The notes below the pieces were generated by a model, which saw nothing but the letters and a program-made list of their open reading frames with translations, was not told where the DNA came from and ran no database searches. Positions 21,416-32,478 of a DNA stretch of 64,000 nucleotides are shown one piece after another. Source of the DNA: Venturia oleaginea (taxonomy: Eukaryota > Ascomycota > Dothideomycetes > Venturiales > Venturiaceae); the NCBI GenBank assembly GCA_013176395.1, contig JABMLP010000018.1, positions 62,001-126,000 on the forward strand, read 5' to 3'. Within the stretch, counting starts at the first letter, position 1; every line of letters starts with the position of its first letter. Position numbers and translations under genes: made by a program.

Positions 21416-23141
21416 ATGTCAGAAGTCTCAGAAAAGGAACCGCCCGTTGTCACCAATGTCCACGGCGAACAAGACGATCGCGGTGAATACATTGTCAAAC
21501 AAGATGTCAAAGGAAGCGATGTTGAAGCTGCTCAGCAAGCTGGCCACTTGAAGATGGACAAAAACGGTGTTGTGCTCATCCCGCAACCTTCCGAGGATCC
21601 CCTTGATCCTTTGAACTGGAGCTGGTTGAAGAAGCATGCCGTGTTCGCTTCTTTACTTCCAGGTTGCTTTCTTACCGATTGGGTCATCACATGGGGCACC
21701 GTATTGGTAAGTTGGCGCAGAGCGTTGTGCAAAAAACGAGGTTAACCATTGTTTGTAGTTCGAACAACAGGCACCGCAATGGCGCATGTCGGTTCCTGAC
21801 GTTGCAAACTCAATATCTGGTGCTGTATTTATGCAAGCGCCTGGTAGGGACTTTATTCTCCTATTGAAGACATCAGAACAGAACTAACGACATTGAATCA
21901 GGCGGACTAATTGCGGTTCCACTTTGCCAGCGCTACGGGCGACTCCCCGTGCTCTTCTGGTCGCAATTCTTTACGCTGGTGTGCTCGATTGGTGCATACG
22001 GAGCAGCGTCATACGCTGGGTTTACTGCTTGTCGTACTTTGCAAGGCTTTTTTGGCGCTCCACCACAAGTCATTGGCCTCTCCATGATCCACGACATGTT
22101 CTTCTTTCATGAGCGAGCTCGGAAAATCAATATTTGGGCTTTCAGTTTTCTGATGGGTCCTTATCTCGGGCCTTTTATCTCAGCCTTCCTCGCCGAGAAG
22201 TTATCCTGGCGCAATAATTTTGGCGTTCTTTGCGGTTTCTACGGGTTTTCTGTTCTTATTATTCTCGTTTTCGGTGATGAGACTCTGTATGACCGCGAGA
22301 AGCAGAGTGAGAAAGCCACTCGTACCGGACTCGTGGAGAGAATATCTCGTCTTATTGGTATCGCTGGTGTGCGTGATTGCGCCGGACGACCAAGTCTTTG
22401 GGAGATTTCCAAGGACCTTTTTGGCCTTCTTACTCGTCCGTACCTCCTTCTACCCACGTTTGGATTTGTCACATGGATCACAATGTGGACAATTGGGATC
22501 GTGTCCACGATCACTCAATTCGTTAAGCCTCCACCTTACCTATTCAGCAATACAGCTACCGCTCTTATTTACCTAGCACCGATGATCGGAACCATCGCCG
22601 CAGAATTCTGGGGCCACTGGTTCAATGACTTCCTTTGCAATCGCTACATCAAAACGCATGGAGGCCACTACACTCCGGAGAACCGGCTTTGGGGTGTCTA
22701 TCCTGCTTGGATCATCGGCATTGCTGGCTTAGTCATCTTTGGCGAGGTCCTTCAACACCAAAAATCTTGGGTTGGCCTTGCATTCGGCTGGGGTATGAAC
22801 TGTTTCTCCACATTGGGCACTACTGTTGCGATCAGCGCATATATTTTGGATGCGTTCCCCCAGCACGCTGCACTTGCTAGTGCTTGGATTAACGCATTCA
22901 GAACTGTCGGTTAGTTGTTGTTACTTGCTCTACGTTGAGGTATCTTGCTAATGAATGTCCAGGTGGGTTCTGTGTTGTGTACTTCCAAATCAAGTGGGTT
23001 CATCACAACGGCCCAGCTATCGCTTTTGGATGTCAGGCTGCGATTGTCGGGTTCTTCATCGTGTCGATTATTGCAACGCAAGTTAAGGGTGCGAGTTGGC
23101 GCATCAGGTTTCCAGCTCCTACTACCAGCCGTAACTACTGA
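21416..23141 (+). CDS. Major facilitator superfamily transporter (DHA1-like)
   Basis: Four exons (21416-21706, 21759-21843, 21902-22909 and 22963-23141) give 520 residues, normal for this family. A hydrophilic N-terminal tail of about 60 residues ends in the EDPLDPLNWSWLKKH block that fungal drug:H+ antiporter-type MFS proteins carry before the first membrane helix. About twelve hydrophobic segments follow, with GRLPVLFW in the loop between helices 2 and 3 and a long central loop (KQSEKATRTGLVERISRL). It should sit in the plasma membrane or vacuole and move a small molecule by proton exchange. The substrate is unknown. No biosynthetic gene is adjacent, so a role in export of a cluster product is not supported. 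Confidence 0.9.
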
Positions 23142-24419
23142 TACTGGAAAAGATGTGGATGAAGGATGTTTGAAAGAAGGCCACAGCTCTCCGAACGGAC
23201 GACAGAATGGTGGACGCTGCATAAAAAAGTTTGACGAAGTACCCATGTCGTCTAAAGAGTTCTTTTGCAGCCTGCGTTATTGCTCGAACTGTTCATTCTG
23301 TCAACGAAGGATTTTTGATGAGTGTTTGCCATGAAACTCAATCGCTGAAGGATGCAGCTATCCTAAACAGATTTTCAATGACTTTATCCGCATGCGAGTA
23401 GAGACCTCTCTCCACTCGTTGATTTGTCTCAAAATCGCATTATAGATCCCAAATTTACCTACATTGTCACGCATCGGTACCTTTTGTATTTCATGGAGAT
23501 ATAGTGCTTGCAGAGAAGACGTTAAGGACTAGTACCCCACTAAGCCGGCACCCGGGTGAAGAATTTAGCGGCACTATGGAGTGCTGAGAGGGGTTCCGGC
23601 GTCAATAGATATATAGCAGTCAGTGCCAAATATGCCGACACGTATTTCTGACATGCTTGCAGGGATGAGCAAGCAACCGCTTTCTGATATTCAAGTTTCA
23701 TCTCTCCTCCAAAGTTTCCATTTCTATCATTTACCTTTTTTGAATTACCATTAGCCGTGGACGCTCTCTCTGTATCTTCTTGCTCCTTATTTGTTATCTC
23801 GAAGTTACGGCATGTCGTATCTTACAAGCTATCCGGCAGCTACGATACGTCCCTAGCTCCCGTCGGCACGGAACCAGGAGAGGGGGTCCTTGGCGAGATG
23901 CGGCCCCTCATCGTTTTAAGCGTGCTCGGATACTCCCACGCGTTCCTAACGATCCATTTCGCCAAGAGGAGGAAGAGGAGTGGGGAGAAAGTATTTGACG
24001 TTGATGTTTTCATTTCCCCGCCTTAGAGCTTTGATTGATTTCCGACCGTTACCATTATGGGCGTTTGCAGCCGAAGTGATGAGCTGGGATGGGGTTTTGC
24101 ATTACTTGCGGATAATCTATTCAGTCCCAAAGGAGGTGGAGGTGTATGCCTGTCCAGCAGTTGCATTGCATTACGCCAGAAATGCACACTGTGCATCACA
24201 GCCTTGGCCTATTACATGTCTCAGGCGCTATCGAGCAACATTCCAGGGTATCACTCTTGCCATGCACCGGAGCTTAGGATTTTGTTATCGCAAGAAGCAA
24301 GAGTTGAAAACGGTAAGTGGGATATTTGTGCCGGTGAAGAACGCATTGCATTTGGGACCGCAATAAGAGAAGAAATGACAAGCGTCAAGCATACGTACAA
24401 CTCGTCCCGGATTACAAGG
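23142..24419. other. 1.3-kb intergenic region between convergent genes
   Basis: It lies between the stop of the MFS gene and the stop of the minus-strand SDR. Plus-strand open frames around 23757-24683 overlap the SDR 3' end and show no domain, so they are judged chance frames. Confidence 0.45.
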
Positions 24420-25407
24420 CTACTTATTCAACACACTGAAATCCACGTAACCCTTGCCCTCGACAAATGTGGCATCCCAAGGCACGTCAATATCACCCAT
24501 CACGAGCTTCATATAAAACTCTGCTGCGGCCGGTCCACCTACATCCGTACCCATCGGTCCGCCGTCGGGAAGATGCTGATCTGCGTAGTAGAACCTGACA
24601 CAGCTGGTCAGCATACGCACCACAGCGACAGGAAAGACAAGCACAATATGGCGACCATGTCCATTTTGTTCCATGTCGTATAGAGCAACCCATAACGCTC
24701 GTGCTTTACGGTTTTCAAAACCCAGATTGATGTCGATAAATTTCTGGCAGCATGGAAAGTCGCATTTGCCAGAAAAGTATCGATTTCGATCGAGGATTGG
24801 GAAGGCCCCTATCCATAATAGCTTTCCGAGAGAAGGGCGCTGATGGAAAAAATCAGAGTGCGCAAGAGGAAACTTACTTATACCCCTTCTCCGCATAAAG
24901 TGCACTCGCGCTTCCAATCCAATAGGCGGCCCCAGCCTTCCCAACCCCCAATGTTAGAACACAGGGACTGGCAAGGATGGTCTTATTTAACATGTTTCCA
25001 GTGTAGATAAACACCTTCTTCCCGGTATCCTTGGGCAAGCTCTCCCACCCCTTCACGGCTTCCCGAGCAGCTGCATAAGCACTCAAGGTCATTAGATTAA
25101 CATCGGACGCCATGTCTTCCACGCCTACGGAAAACATGTTTGCGGGGTCTGGCGGAACCCGCATGTTTGCTGCGTTGTAGATGACGATGTTTGGGATGCC
25201 GAAAGCCTTTTTGGTTATGTTGAAGGCGGAGGGGAGGGAGGGGGGGTTTGTGAGGTCGATTTTGATGTTGAGGTGGTTTTCTGGGGTCAGGCCGTCGTTG
25301 CAGCTTCGTGAAGCGAGGGCTATGAAGTAGCCTGCTTTTGCGAATGCTGTGGTTAGGTTGGCGCCTATGTTGCCTCCTGCGCCGAGGATGAGGACGATTT
25401 TTGACAT
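24420..25407 (-). CDS. Short-chain dehydrogenase/reductase family protein, atypical
   Basis: Two exons (25407-24878 and 24594-24420) with a long 283-nt GTAAGT...CAG intron give 234 residues. The N-terminus has the Rossmann nucleotide-binding motif GAGGNIG, then ASRS and an IDLTNP acidic-turn motif, and VIYNAAN in the place of the NNAG element. The usual YxxxK catalytic pair is not intact: a lysine is present in LGVGKAGA, but the position four residues before it is Leu. The protein may have lost dehydrogenase chemistry, use another residue, or bind a nucleotide for regulation. Related fungal SDRs of this short type are often annotated only as oxidoreductases. No signal peptide. Confidence 0.8.
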
Positions 25408-26080
25408 GGTGGGGACGGATTGGTGATTTTTTGAAGAAAAGGATGTTGTGTAAAAGGTATGAAACCGTGGACGGCTTCGAAGTGAAGATGATAGGTAGAT
25501 AGGAACGAGACGATGATGAACTCGGGGATGAAGTATTTCAATGGTTTGAGATCTTGGATGATCATGCAGAGATGATGAATTGGCAACTTTTATGGTGAAG
25601 CAAAACGATATATCTTATACCTTGCCAGATGCAGAATACTAGAAATGTGAAAGGAGTAGGTTCGGCAACGTCCAACATCCTCTTCTAGCTAGCGTCACAT
25701 TCGTAAGGACCAAAACAAAGCCTTGCGATGCAGTCATTCGAATAAACCTATTCGATACATGCTAGATGTGTCATTGCGAACTAGCTGCGCGCATGATGCC
25801 TGCCATGGTACTTGGATAAGCTGGTTCTGTGGTCCGGAAGAAAGGGGAAGGCGATCTTGCTTGCTTAGATACCTGTACCTTTTCCCGAATATCAAACTTC
25901 AAGTCCACAACCAATCACTGTCCATTATCCCAAAGAAGACCAACTTCCTAATTGGGTACAGTGGCGTAATGGAAAGCGTGAATACCAATGTCTTATCGTC
26001 TTGTTTCTAGGCATATATAGACATAAGTTAAGAATTTTTCCCGCGACTGACATCTGAGCTTTCTGTCATATATCTTCACC
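25408..26080. other. Divergent promoter between SDR and NmrA-like gene
   Basis: These two genes are transcribed away from each other, so this 673-base region should hold both promoters. No coding sequence or clear operator was recognised. Confidence 0.5.
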
Positions 26081-27260
26081 ATGTCTCCGACAAAGCTGAT
26101 CGTGATTGTTGGAATTACTGGGAATCAGGTATGTTGGACAATGTCCGGAAGCATGACCCATCGCTCTGAACACCACAACGAATCTATAGTATATCAAAGC
26201 TGACATACATCAAGGGTGCTTCCGTCGCCGACGAATTCGTTAGTGACCCAGCGTGGAAGGTTCGAGGCATATCCCGCGACCCCAGCAAAGCTTCCAGCAA
26301 ATTCTGGACAGACAAAGGTGTCGAAATGGTCCCCGGCAATCTCGATGACCCAAAGAGTCTCATTCAAGCCTTCAAAGACGCAAACGTGATCTTTGGTGTC
26401 ACAGATTTCTGGCAGGGTTTCTTCGATCCAGACGTCCAGAAGGCGGCTATCGAGATGGGGAAGACCGTCAACGAACTTTGCTACGACATGGAAGTTCGTC
26501 ATGGGAAAGCCCTGGTCGATACCGTGTATTCGACTATCGATACTCTCGACATCTTCGTCGTTTCAACAATCAATTCTGCCACACAGTGGAGCAAGGGTGA
26601 GGAAAAGACGGTGTATCATTTTGATGCCAAGTGGGAATCTGTAGAGTATGTGAGGTCTACATATCCTCGCTTGTATAAGATGACTTCGTTGTATCAGCCC
26701 GCGATGTATCTGACGAACTGGAAGAATGGGGGTGTCACGGGACCTCGGAAGCAGTTTGATGGGACATATCTTATCCAACTTCCAGCGACACCACACTCCA
26801 AGACCCCAATGATTGATCCACGAGTAGACACAGGTAAGTACTCGTCCATGAAACGCGAGGATGCTGCTGACGTAAGCTAGGAAGATGCGTAAAGGCTCTA
26901 GTCCTGACGTCGCCTGGGAAAAATCTGGCGGGTGCAGCGAGCGTATTGTCCTGGACAGAGTACGCAGAATTGTGGGGTGAAATTATGGGCGTTTTTTGCA
27001 AGTTCGAACAAGTCGATGGGGATGTTTTGCCTCGATTGATTCCGGGGGGCATTGGGCAAGAATTGAGTGACATGATTCGATACATTGACCATTTTGGATA
27101 CTATGGGAATGATCCAACCATGATATGGCCTAAAGATGTGAGTAATCGTCCGCTGGTACATTAAAATATTCTGACGTCGTGAAAGTTGGGAATCGAGAGC
27201 TCGATACTGGATGTCGAGAAGTACATCAAGCAGGAGGACTGGACTGAGATCATGATGTAG
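26081..27260 (+). CDS. NmrA-like family NAD(P)-binding protein
   Basis: Four exons (26081-26128, 26215-26833, 26881-27137, 27186-27260) give 332 residues. The first exon encodes only the beta-strand and glycine motif GITGNQ, and exon 2 continues with GASVADEF, together the GxxGxxG-type nucleotide-binding motif of the NmrA/atypical SDR fold. RGISRDPSKASSK follows, the motif that discriminates the dinucleotide phosphate in this family, then ANVIFGVTDFW. NmrA-like proteins sense NAD(P) redox state and regulate GATA factors, or act as reductases in secondary metabolism. The classical catalytic Tyr-x-x-x-Lys is not evident. It converges with a fungal transcription factor whose stop is 183 bases away. 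A functional link is possible but unproven. Confidence 0.88.
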
Positions 27261-27442
27261 CAGTGATGGGCCGTCAATAGTTCAGCCCAGGAATAGAATA
27301 ATCTTATACTTGGATGAATCACAAAGAAACGATGGGACGTCTGATTCGAGATCGAGGCCGGTAGTTTCCTGGCATTTATCCAAGTTCAAAATGCCATTGA
27401 CTTTTCGGTATTGGTACTAGATTGATCGATCATCCCAGAGCT

Positions 27443-29106
27443 TCAAAGATGATCGATACGGAGCAGTCGATCTATCTCATCGCTGACCCTACGATCAGCG
27501 CCTTCGAGAGCATCTTCCATCCACAAGACTGCCTTGAGAGATGGAAATATCTGTTCCCAACTAAGGACGTGACGAGTGCGCAAGTGAATGGCGAGCATCT
27601 CCGCAAGTTGGCGAAAGATGTGGTGATCTTCAGCCTCGAGACACCCAATTGCCAGAACCCAGGCTCTTAATAATCCTAGTTCGCCCCAATCAGCTGGAGC
27701 TAATCGCATCTGAACCAGGAGTTTCTGAACTAGTGCTATCGTCACGACAGGAGCAGCTCCAAACTTCCTCCAGATCGGAGCGATATAGAGCAAAGCCGCT
27801 AAACGACATGCTTCCTGGGCGTTCGGACCAAGATAGTCATCATCGACAGTTTCGATTAATGGTCGCCAAGAGAGTAAGCGATGGATGAGGTTTTGTGTCC
27901 AACCACCACCATCTGAGCGAGATTGCCAGTGTGCTGGGCCCTGTTGCTCCAGCGACAGATTGGTAGCGGTTGATACATCCATGAGATTTGCAAGTATATC
28001 AGCGAATGATGAATATTGCCCGGAGTGTCTTCTTAGCGCAATCAGTACATTATTTTCGGAACTTGGGCGATGTTGAAGTTCGGCTGAATCTAAGAAGCAC
28101 TGCCATGTTGATGGCGGAAGCGAGAATTGTGGTCGCTGGTCGTAGACGTATGCTCCTCTGATCTCCACCCTGTCGAGGTGTTGCATTAGCTAGAAGCTGT
28201 CCTGTTTAGGATGAAGAGCGTGCCATACCAAGAAAGCGTAATACGTAGAGGCATGTTCGAATTGATTGCATCCATGCCTCCGCGAAGAGAAATCATCGTA
28301 TTGATTCCCTCACGGTGTTGCAACCAGCTCTCTACGTGGTTTCCGACAATCTTTAGGGAGGGTTGTTAGTTTGAAATAACTGGTGGGATTTCACGCTCTA
28401 CGTGATCAGCCAGTCACGCCAGTTTCTGGTCGCTTTTCTCGCCTTTATTGTCAGCAACTCCTTCACTTACATCGTGGCACATGAATCCTACGACTGCCCC
28501 TATGGCAGCATCGCTCTGTCGAAAGGGTATTTCATCCAAGCGGTCCTTCACACCCCGGAGGGCAATAACGTAATGCTCGAGAGCCTGTTGTCCTTTCCAG
28601 GGAACATTTCCAATGTCCCTGTTCCTGGTACGTAGATAATCAAGACCGAGAGCAGCATTTGACAAAACGAGATGGAAAGGCAACGGATCACAAAGTCCAA
28701 CAACGAACCAGTCGTCTCGGTGCGCTCGCAGGATCCCCAAGTGATCATTTCGGAAGATGTGAGTGACCAGTTCTTTCATCGCGTTGTCGAGCGGGATCGG
28801 GTAGGGTAGAAATGGGTCAATCTCCCCGCCTCCAAGTAGCTGGTAGGGAGAAATTTCGCGTTCTTCTTCTGCATCTCGAGAAGGCTCTGCTTGAGAAGTC
28901 ATCAACGCTAGGGCAGAGTAGTCAACCGGCACCTCAGTAACGCCGCGCTTCTTGCGCGGCTTTCTTCGAGAGAATCCCGCATCTCGCATTGCCTGTTGCC
29001 GAATGACCTTGCGCGTTGTAGGATCGTTGGCATTTTCCGGGTTAGAGAGGTCAATGAAGGTGAACGCTGGCTTATTATCGCGACCCGGCAGGCCAGAGCT
29101 GGACAT
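27443..29106 (-). CDS. Fungal-specific transcription factor (Fungal_trans_2 type), 494 aa
   Basis: Three exons (29106-28471, 28350-28229, 28169-27443) give 494 residues. The N-terminus is basic (RRKPRKKRG near residue 50) and could be a nuclear signal. A C6 zinc cluster is absent, as is common for this family. The middle carries the family-type helices DIGNVPWKGQQALEHYVIALRGVKDRL and IGAVVGFMCHD, continued in exon 2 by VGNHVESWLQHREGINTMISLRGG. The C-terminal half is helical, with ILANLMDVSTATNLSL and ALLYIAPIWRKFG. I assign it to the regulatory domain family often called Fungal_trans_2. Targets cannot be read from sequence. It is convergent with the NmrA-like gene and divergent from a secreted protein gene. 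Confidence 0.85.
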
Positions 29107-30223
29107 GGTGATGATGAAGAAGACGGAATCTTCATTCGAAAAGCCGACAAGCAGGAAAGCGTATCCTGTGCTTATGGATAGGGAGGAGATTGCCTCTCAT
29201 GCAGTGCACACATATGTATATGCGGTTTATCATGAGTAAGCAAGATGTCGACTACTTGTCAGCTTCCAATTCGGATGAGATGACAGTAGCCATGAATATG
29301 ATATTCATGTTGCATGCTTGATGCTGCAAGCTGTCTTCCGGCTCTACGGCATCCAAGTGCATGACAGCGACTTACTGTGTATTAGACGTGCCAAAATCTG
29401 CTGTAAACGGACCGACTTGGACCAGCAACTCAACCACACCGTTAAGGGCGCGGACTCCCGCCTCAATCGCGCCGTTTCATTTCACCTCCAGTCCATTCAC
29501 ATATCCCTCGAGCTTGCTTCTATTCACCCTTAGAAATCTACGTTGTGGGAGTATCAAGATACGAAGACGATACTAGCACCGACGTGGCTTAGGTACGGTA
29601 AGTCAACCGATGAGGCTCCTAGTACGAACACGACCACTACTGGCTTAAGGTACAACAAGTACTGACAAGCAATCACTGCTTAAATCTTCCTGGTCATGGA
29701 AGTCGCCCACACAACACTGAATCATCCCACAAAAGCACAAGTAAAAGCATGCAGACACAGCTAACACTGCGTCGTCGTACACACAAGCGATTGTTACCTG
29801 CCTTGCGAGTTACAATACAATTACTTTATTCTACTGCGAGACGACTGATGTGAGACTCGGATTCGCGGAAAGACCCGCTGTCACAGGTACCTGCACTAAG
29901 TCCATCGCTCCATCGTCAGTCGACGTCGGTCTGCCATGAGGATTTCAGGTATGAGCCGACTTATCCTTTGGATTGGATCGAAGACGAGTGGCCCTGTGCC
30001 CCTGCAGCTCTCAGTCAACCATGACAGACGAGGATGACATAATAATAGATACTAGCATCAATGGCACCGAACGAATTGCGACATGTGAAGTGGTATATAA
30101 TCCCTAAGCATCGCCTGCTGAAGGTCCTCATCAGTCGTTCGTCAGCTTTCTTTCACTTGCCTTTTGATATCTAGTCCCTCGACTCGCTAGAGAGACTCTA
30201 AATCTTTCATTCGCTTAATCGCA
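29107..30223. other. Divergent promoter between transcription factor and secreted protein
   Basis: A 1.1-kb region with no supported gene. A TATATAA at 30093-30099, about 125 bases before the ATG at 30224, is a probable TATA box for the secreted protein. Confidence 0.5.
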
Positions 30224-31646
30224 ATGCGTTCCTCAATCCTGTTCACTCTGGCCACCAGTGTCATGGGCCAGTCTCTCGACCTTGGCGCCATCACTGGAGC
30301 TCCGATTGCAACTGGTCCAGCTGTCACAGCCCTCTCCCAAAACATCACCTACTCGCCCTCTGCATCTGGATCTGCAGCAGTTGTTGGTGTCAAAACAGCT
30401 TCTGCCACAACCTCTCAGCCTGCCACTGCCACTGCTACCAACAGGAAGCGTGGCATGTTTTTTTTGGTTGGGGTTGCAGTTCTTTCACCTCCGTCAAGGC
30501 CACAACGACCTCTCCCATCTCATCCGTTGTCAAGGCCACATCGACCTCTTCCATCTCATCCGTTGTCAAGGTCACGTCGACCTCTGCGATCGAGACTTCA
30601 GCAGGCTCAACTTCGACCTCGGTAGCCGCATCAACCACGTCCTACAACTCGGCTCTGCCCACTCCGACAGGGATCCCAACGGTTTGTGAGTTCCATGACT
30701 GTGATAAACTCATACTAATCATCTGCAGACTTGTTCGAACACTTGGACCAACACTAATGCCTTCACGTCTCTTGCTGGATGCCCGACCCCAGTTGAGGTC
30801 AGAACCTACTGCGGATTCGTCAATCCAGAAGACCCATGTGCTACTCAGCCAAAAGGCTCAGGACCAGTTGCTTCCCCAGACACCCCAGCTTCCTTTCTTG
30901 CCAGCCCCGAGCTCAAAGCCGATGCCTTACAGCAATTCGTACCAGAGGGCTACCAACAGACCTTCTTCGATCTTAATGCTGCCACGTCTGCTGCTTCCTA
31001 CCTCGGGCTCAGTACCTTGACTGGCTACAATGTCTCCGGCTGCGCAACTCTTTGCGATAACACCAGTACTTGCACTTCCTTCAACATCTACGCCGAGCGC
31101 GATCCGTCTCTGAATCCAAGCACGGAGTATTGCTGTCCCAACCCCACCTCGATCACAAATTTTAAATGTACGCTTTGGGGGTCAGTCATCGATAACACCA
31201 CGGCTACCAATGTTGGCCAGCCTCGCGATGGTTTCCAGGTCGTCATCACCGCTTCGAATGGTTATACCAAGGCCAACACGACTACACCTGCCAACCCCAC
31301 CGGGGGATGGGGTAACCCACAAAAATGTGCTGGAGCTCACAGCCACCCTGAGACTTCGCTTGGAACCCATTTTTTCCCTGGTCCTTTCAACCCTCAGTTG
31401 TGTGCTTCGTATGCTCAAGCTCAGAATGTTAAGAATGGAGCTGGCACTGGCAAGAGCAGCACTTACACCAACCAGCAGTGCTCTTTCTTCAATGCCTACA
31501 TGCTTAAGAAGACTGGTTCGCCTTTGGGAACGTATTGCTCTTTGTTTGCTCAATCTTACGAGCCTGTCGCCGCCACATATGTTCCTGGGTGGTTGGGCGG
31601 TTCGTTCTATGGTGTCGAGACTTCGTGGTCTTGGAGCTTGCAGTAG
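30224..31646 (+). CDS. Secreted Thr/Ser-rich protein with PAN/apple-like cysteine region; apparent frameshift
   Basis: The ATG at 30224 gives a signal peptide (about 15 residues, ending MGQ-S) and a Ser/Thr/Ala-rich region with a KR site. The frame must then shift at a run of eight T residues (30458-30465). After it a different frame continues with CSSFTSV and a Ser/Thr-rich repeat carrying SSVVKATSTS-type units. An intron 30682-30728 (GTTTGT...GCAG) leads to exon 30729-31646. The C-terminal part is cysteine-rich (TYCGF, GCATLCDNTSTCTSFNIY, YCCPNP, FKCTLWG) and resembles an apple/PAN-type carbohydrate- or protein-binding domain. Likely cell-wall-associated or secreted. The frameshift may be a base-calling error in the homopolymer or a real mutation. 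Confidence 0.7.
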
Positions 31647-31720
31647 TCGAGTCGAAAGTTTCTGACATGGGAGACGGGGCTTGGAAGAACTTGGGGCGAG
31701 ATTGGGGATTTGAGAATATT

Positions 31721-31823
31721 GGGAGGTTGCTCTTAATGGGATGTCGCTCTTTATGGGAATATCGCTCTTTATGGGAGGTTGCTGTTTGTCGAAGGTCGCT
31801 CTTTTTGGGAGGTTGCTATTTAT
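31721..31823. repeat. Degenerate tandem repeat, about six 17-bp units
   Basis: Units resembling GGGAGGTTGCTCTTTAT follow one another with one or two changes each. The array ends 15 bases before the left end of the transposon remnant at 31839. Confidence 0.7.
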
Positions 31824-31838
31824 GGAAGCTATAATATA

Positions 31839-32190
31839 ACGTATTCCACCACCGAGCCGGCCACACCACCGAGCCGGCCACACCACCGAGCCGGCCACTT
31901 TTCCTTGGCACGACCAACTCATATTACGCCTCTTCAATTTTATCGCTATCAACAATAGATTCCAAGTCTGTCGTGCTGCTATCTGATTCAGAAGATATCT
32001 CAATATTCTTTTTACACCTTCGCGCATTGTGCCCAGGCTTTGAAATTGGCCAGAGGTATAGGCCTGAAGAGCGAGATCAATTCTGCCTTCTTCTTGAACG
32101 GCTATCGCGTTGCGTTGTTGAGACATTACGTGTTGAAGAGGATAAGGGCTGTGCCAAGGAAAAGTGGCCGGCTCGGCGGTGGAATACGTT
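31839..32190. mobile_element. Non-autonomous pogo/Fot1-like element (internally deleted), 352 bp
   Basis: The ends are ACGTATTC...GAATACGT, flanked by a TA duplication (31837-31838 and 32191-32192). The left end carries three tandem copies of CACCACCGAGCCGGCCA (31847, 31864, 31881) and the right end one inverted copy. Inside, 31905-32035 is clearly similar to the transposase 3' end of the element at 58117-59947. The right part (minus strand, ATG at 32137) encodes a transposase start, MSQQRNAIAVQEEGRI, similar to that of the same element. The two ends are joined directly, so the central transposase is deleted and the junction is out of frame. It must have been mobilised by a full-length relative. 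Confidence 0.9.
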
Positions 32191-32478
32191 AGTTGTAATT
32201 CAGACTTTTGTTGACCGCCTTCGTCGAGCAAAAAAGGAAAGCAGTCGACATGTCTCTCAATGGGGATCTGAAGGCAAAGCAGAGTTTGTGCATAAATTGT
32301 TTCTATAATTGTCGGTGATCTCCCGGCGAGCTTTGACAGAAAATGATGATGGCTGGCTGGGGCTAGGCCTTGTTAGGACGGGAGGGGCGCCATGATAGAG
32401 GGGTGAAATAGGGATACCAAATATTTTCCATAACATTAATAACCCACTGCAGTTTAATTGACATCTACAAGACTCGCA

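Noticed and set aside
24057..24683. 208-codon plus-strand open frame
   Set aside because: It runs antisense through the second exon of the SDR, is unusually rich in Cys/His and has no domain. Judged a shadow.
21416..29106. Secondary-metabolite cluster (MFS, SDR, NmrA-like, transcription factor)
   Set aside because: No backbone enzyme (polyketide synthase, peptide synthetase, terpene cyclase or DMATS) lies in the window, so calling it a cluster is not justified.
30454..30480. Tiny GC-AG intron (GCATG...GCAG) to explain the T8 frameshift
   Set aside because: It would be under 30 nt and would leave the next exon in the wrong frame. A base indel in the T run is simpler.
31182..32231. 349-codon minus-strand open frame spanning the PAN/apple gene end and the transposon remnant
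   Set aside because: It joins antisense sequence of the secreted gene to the deleted transposase start. Only its first codons, inside the element, derive from a real gene.
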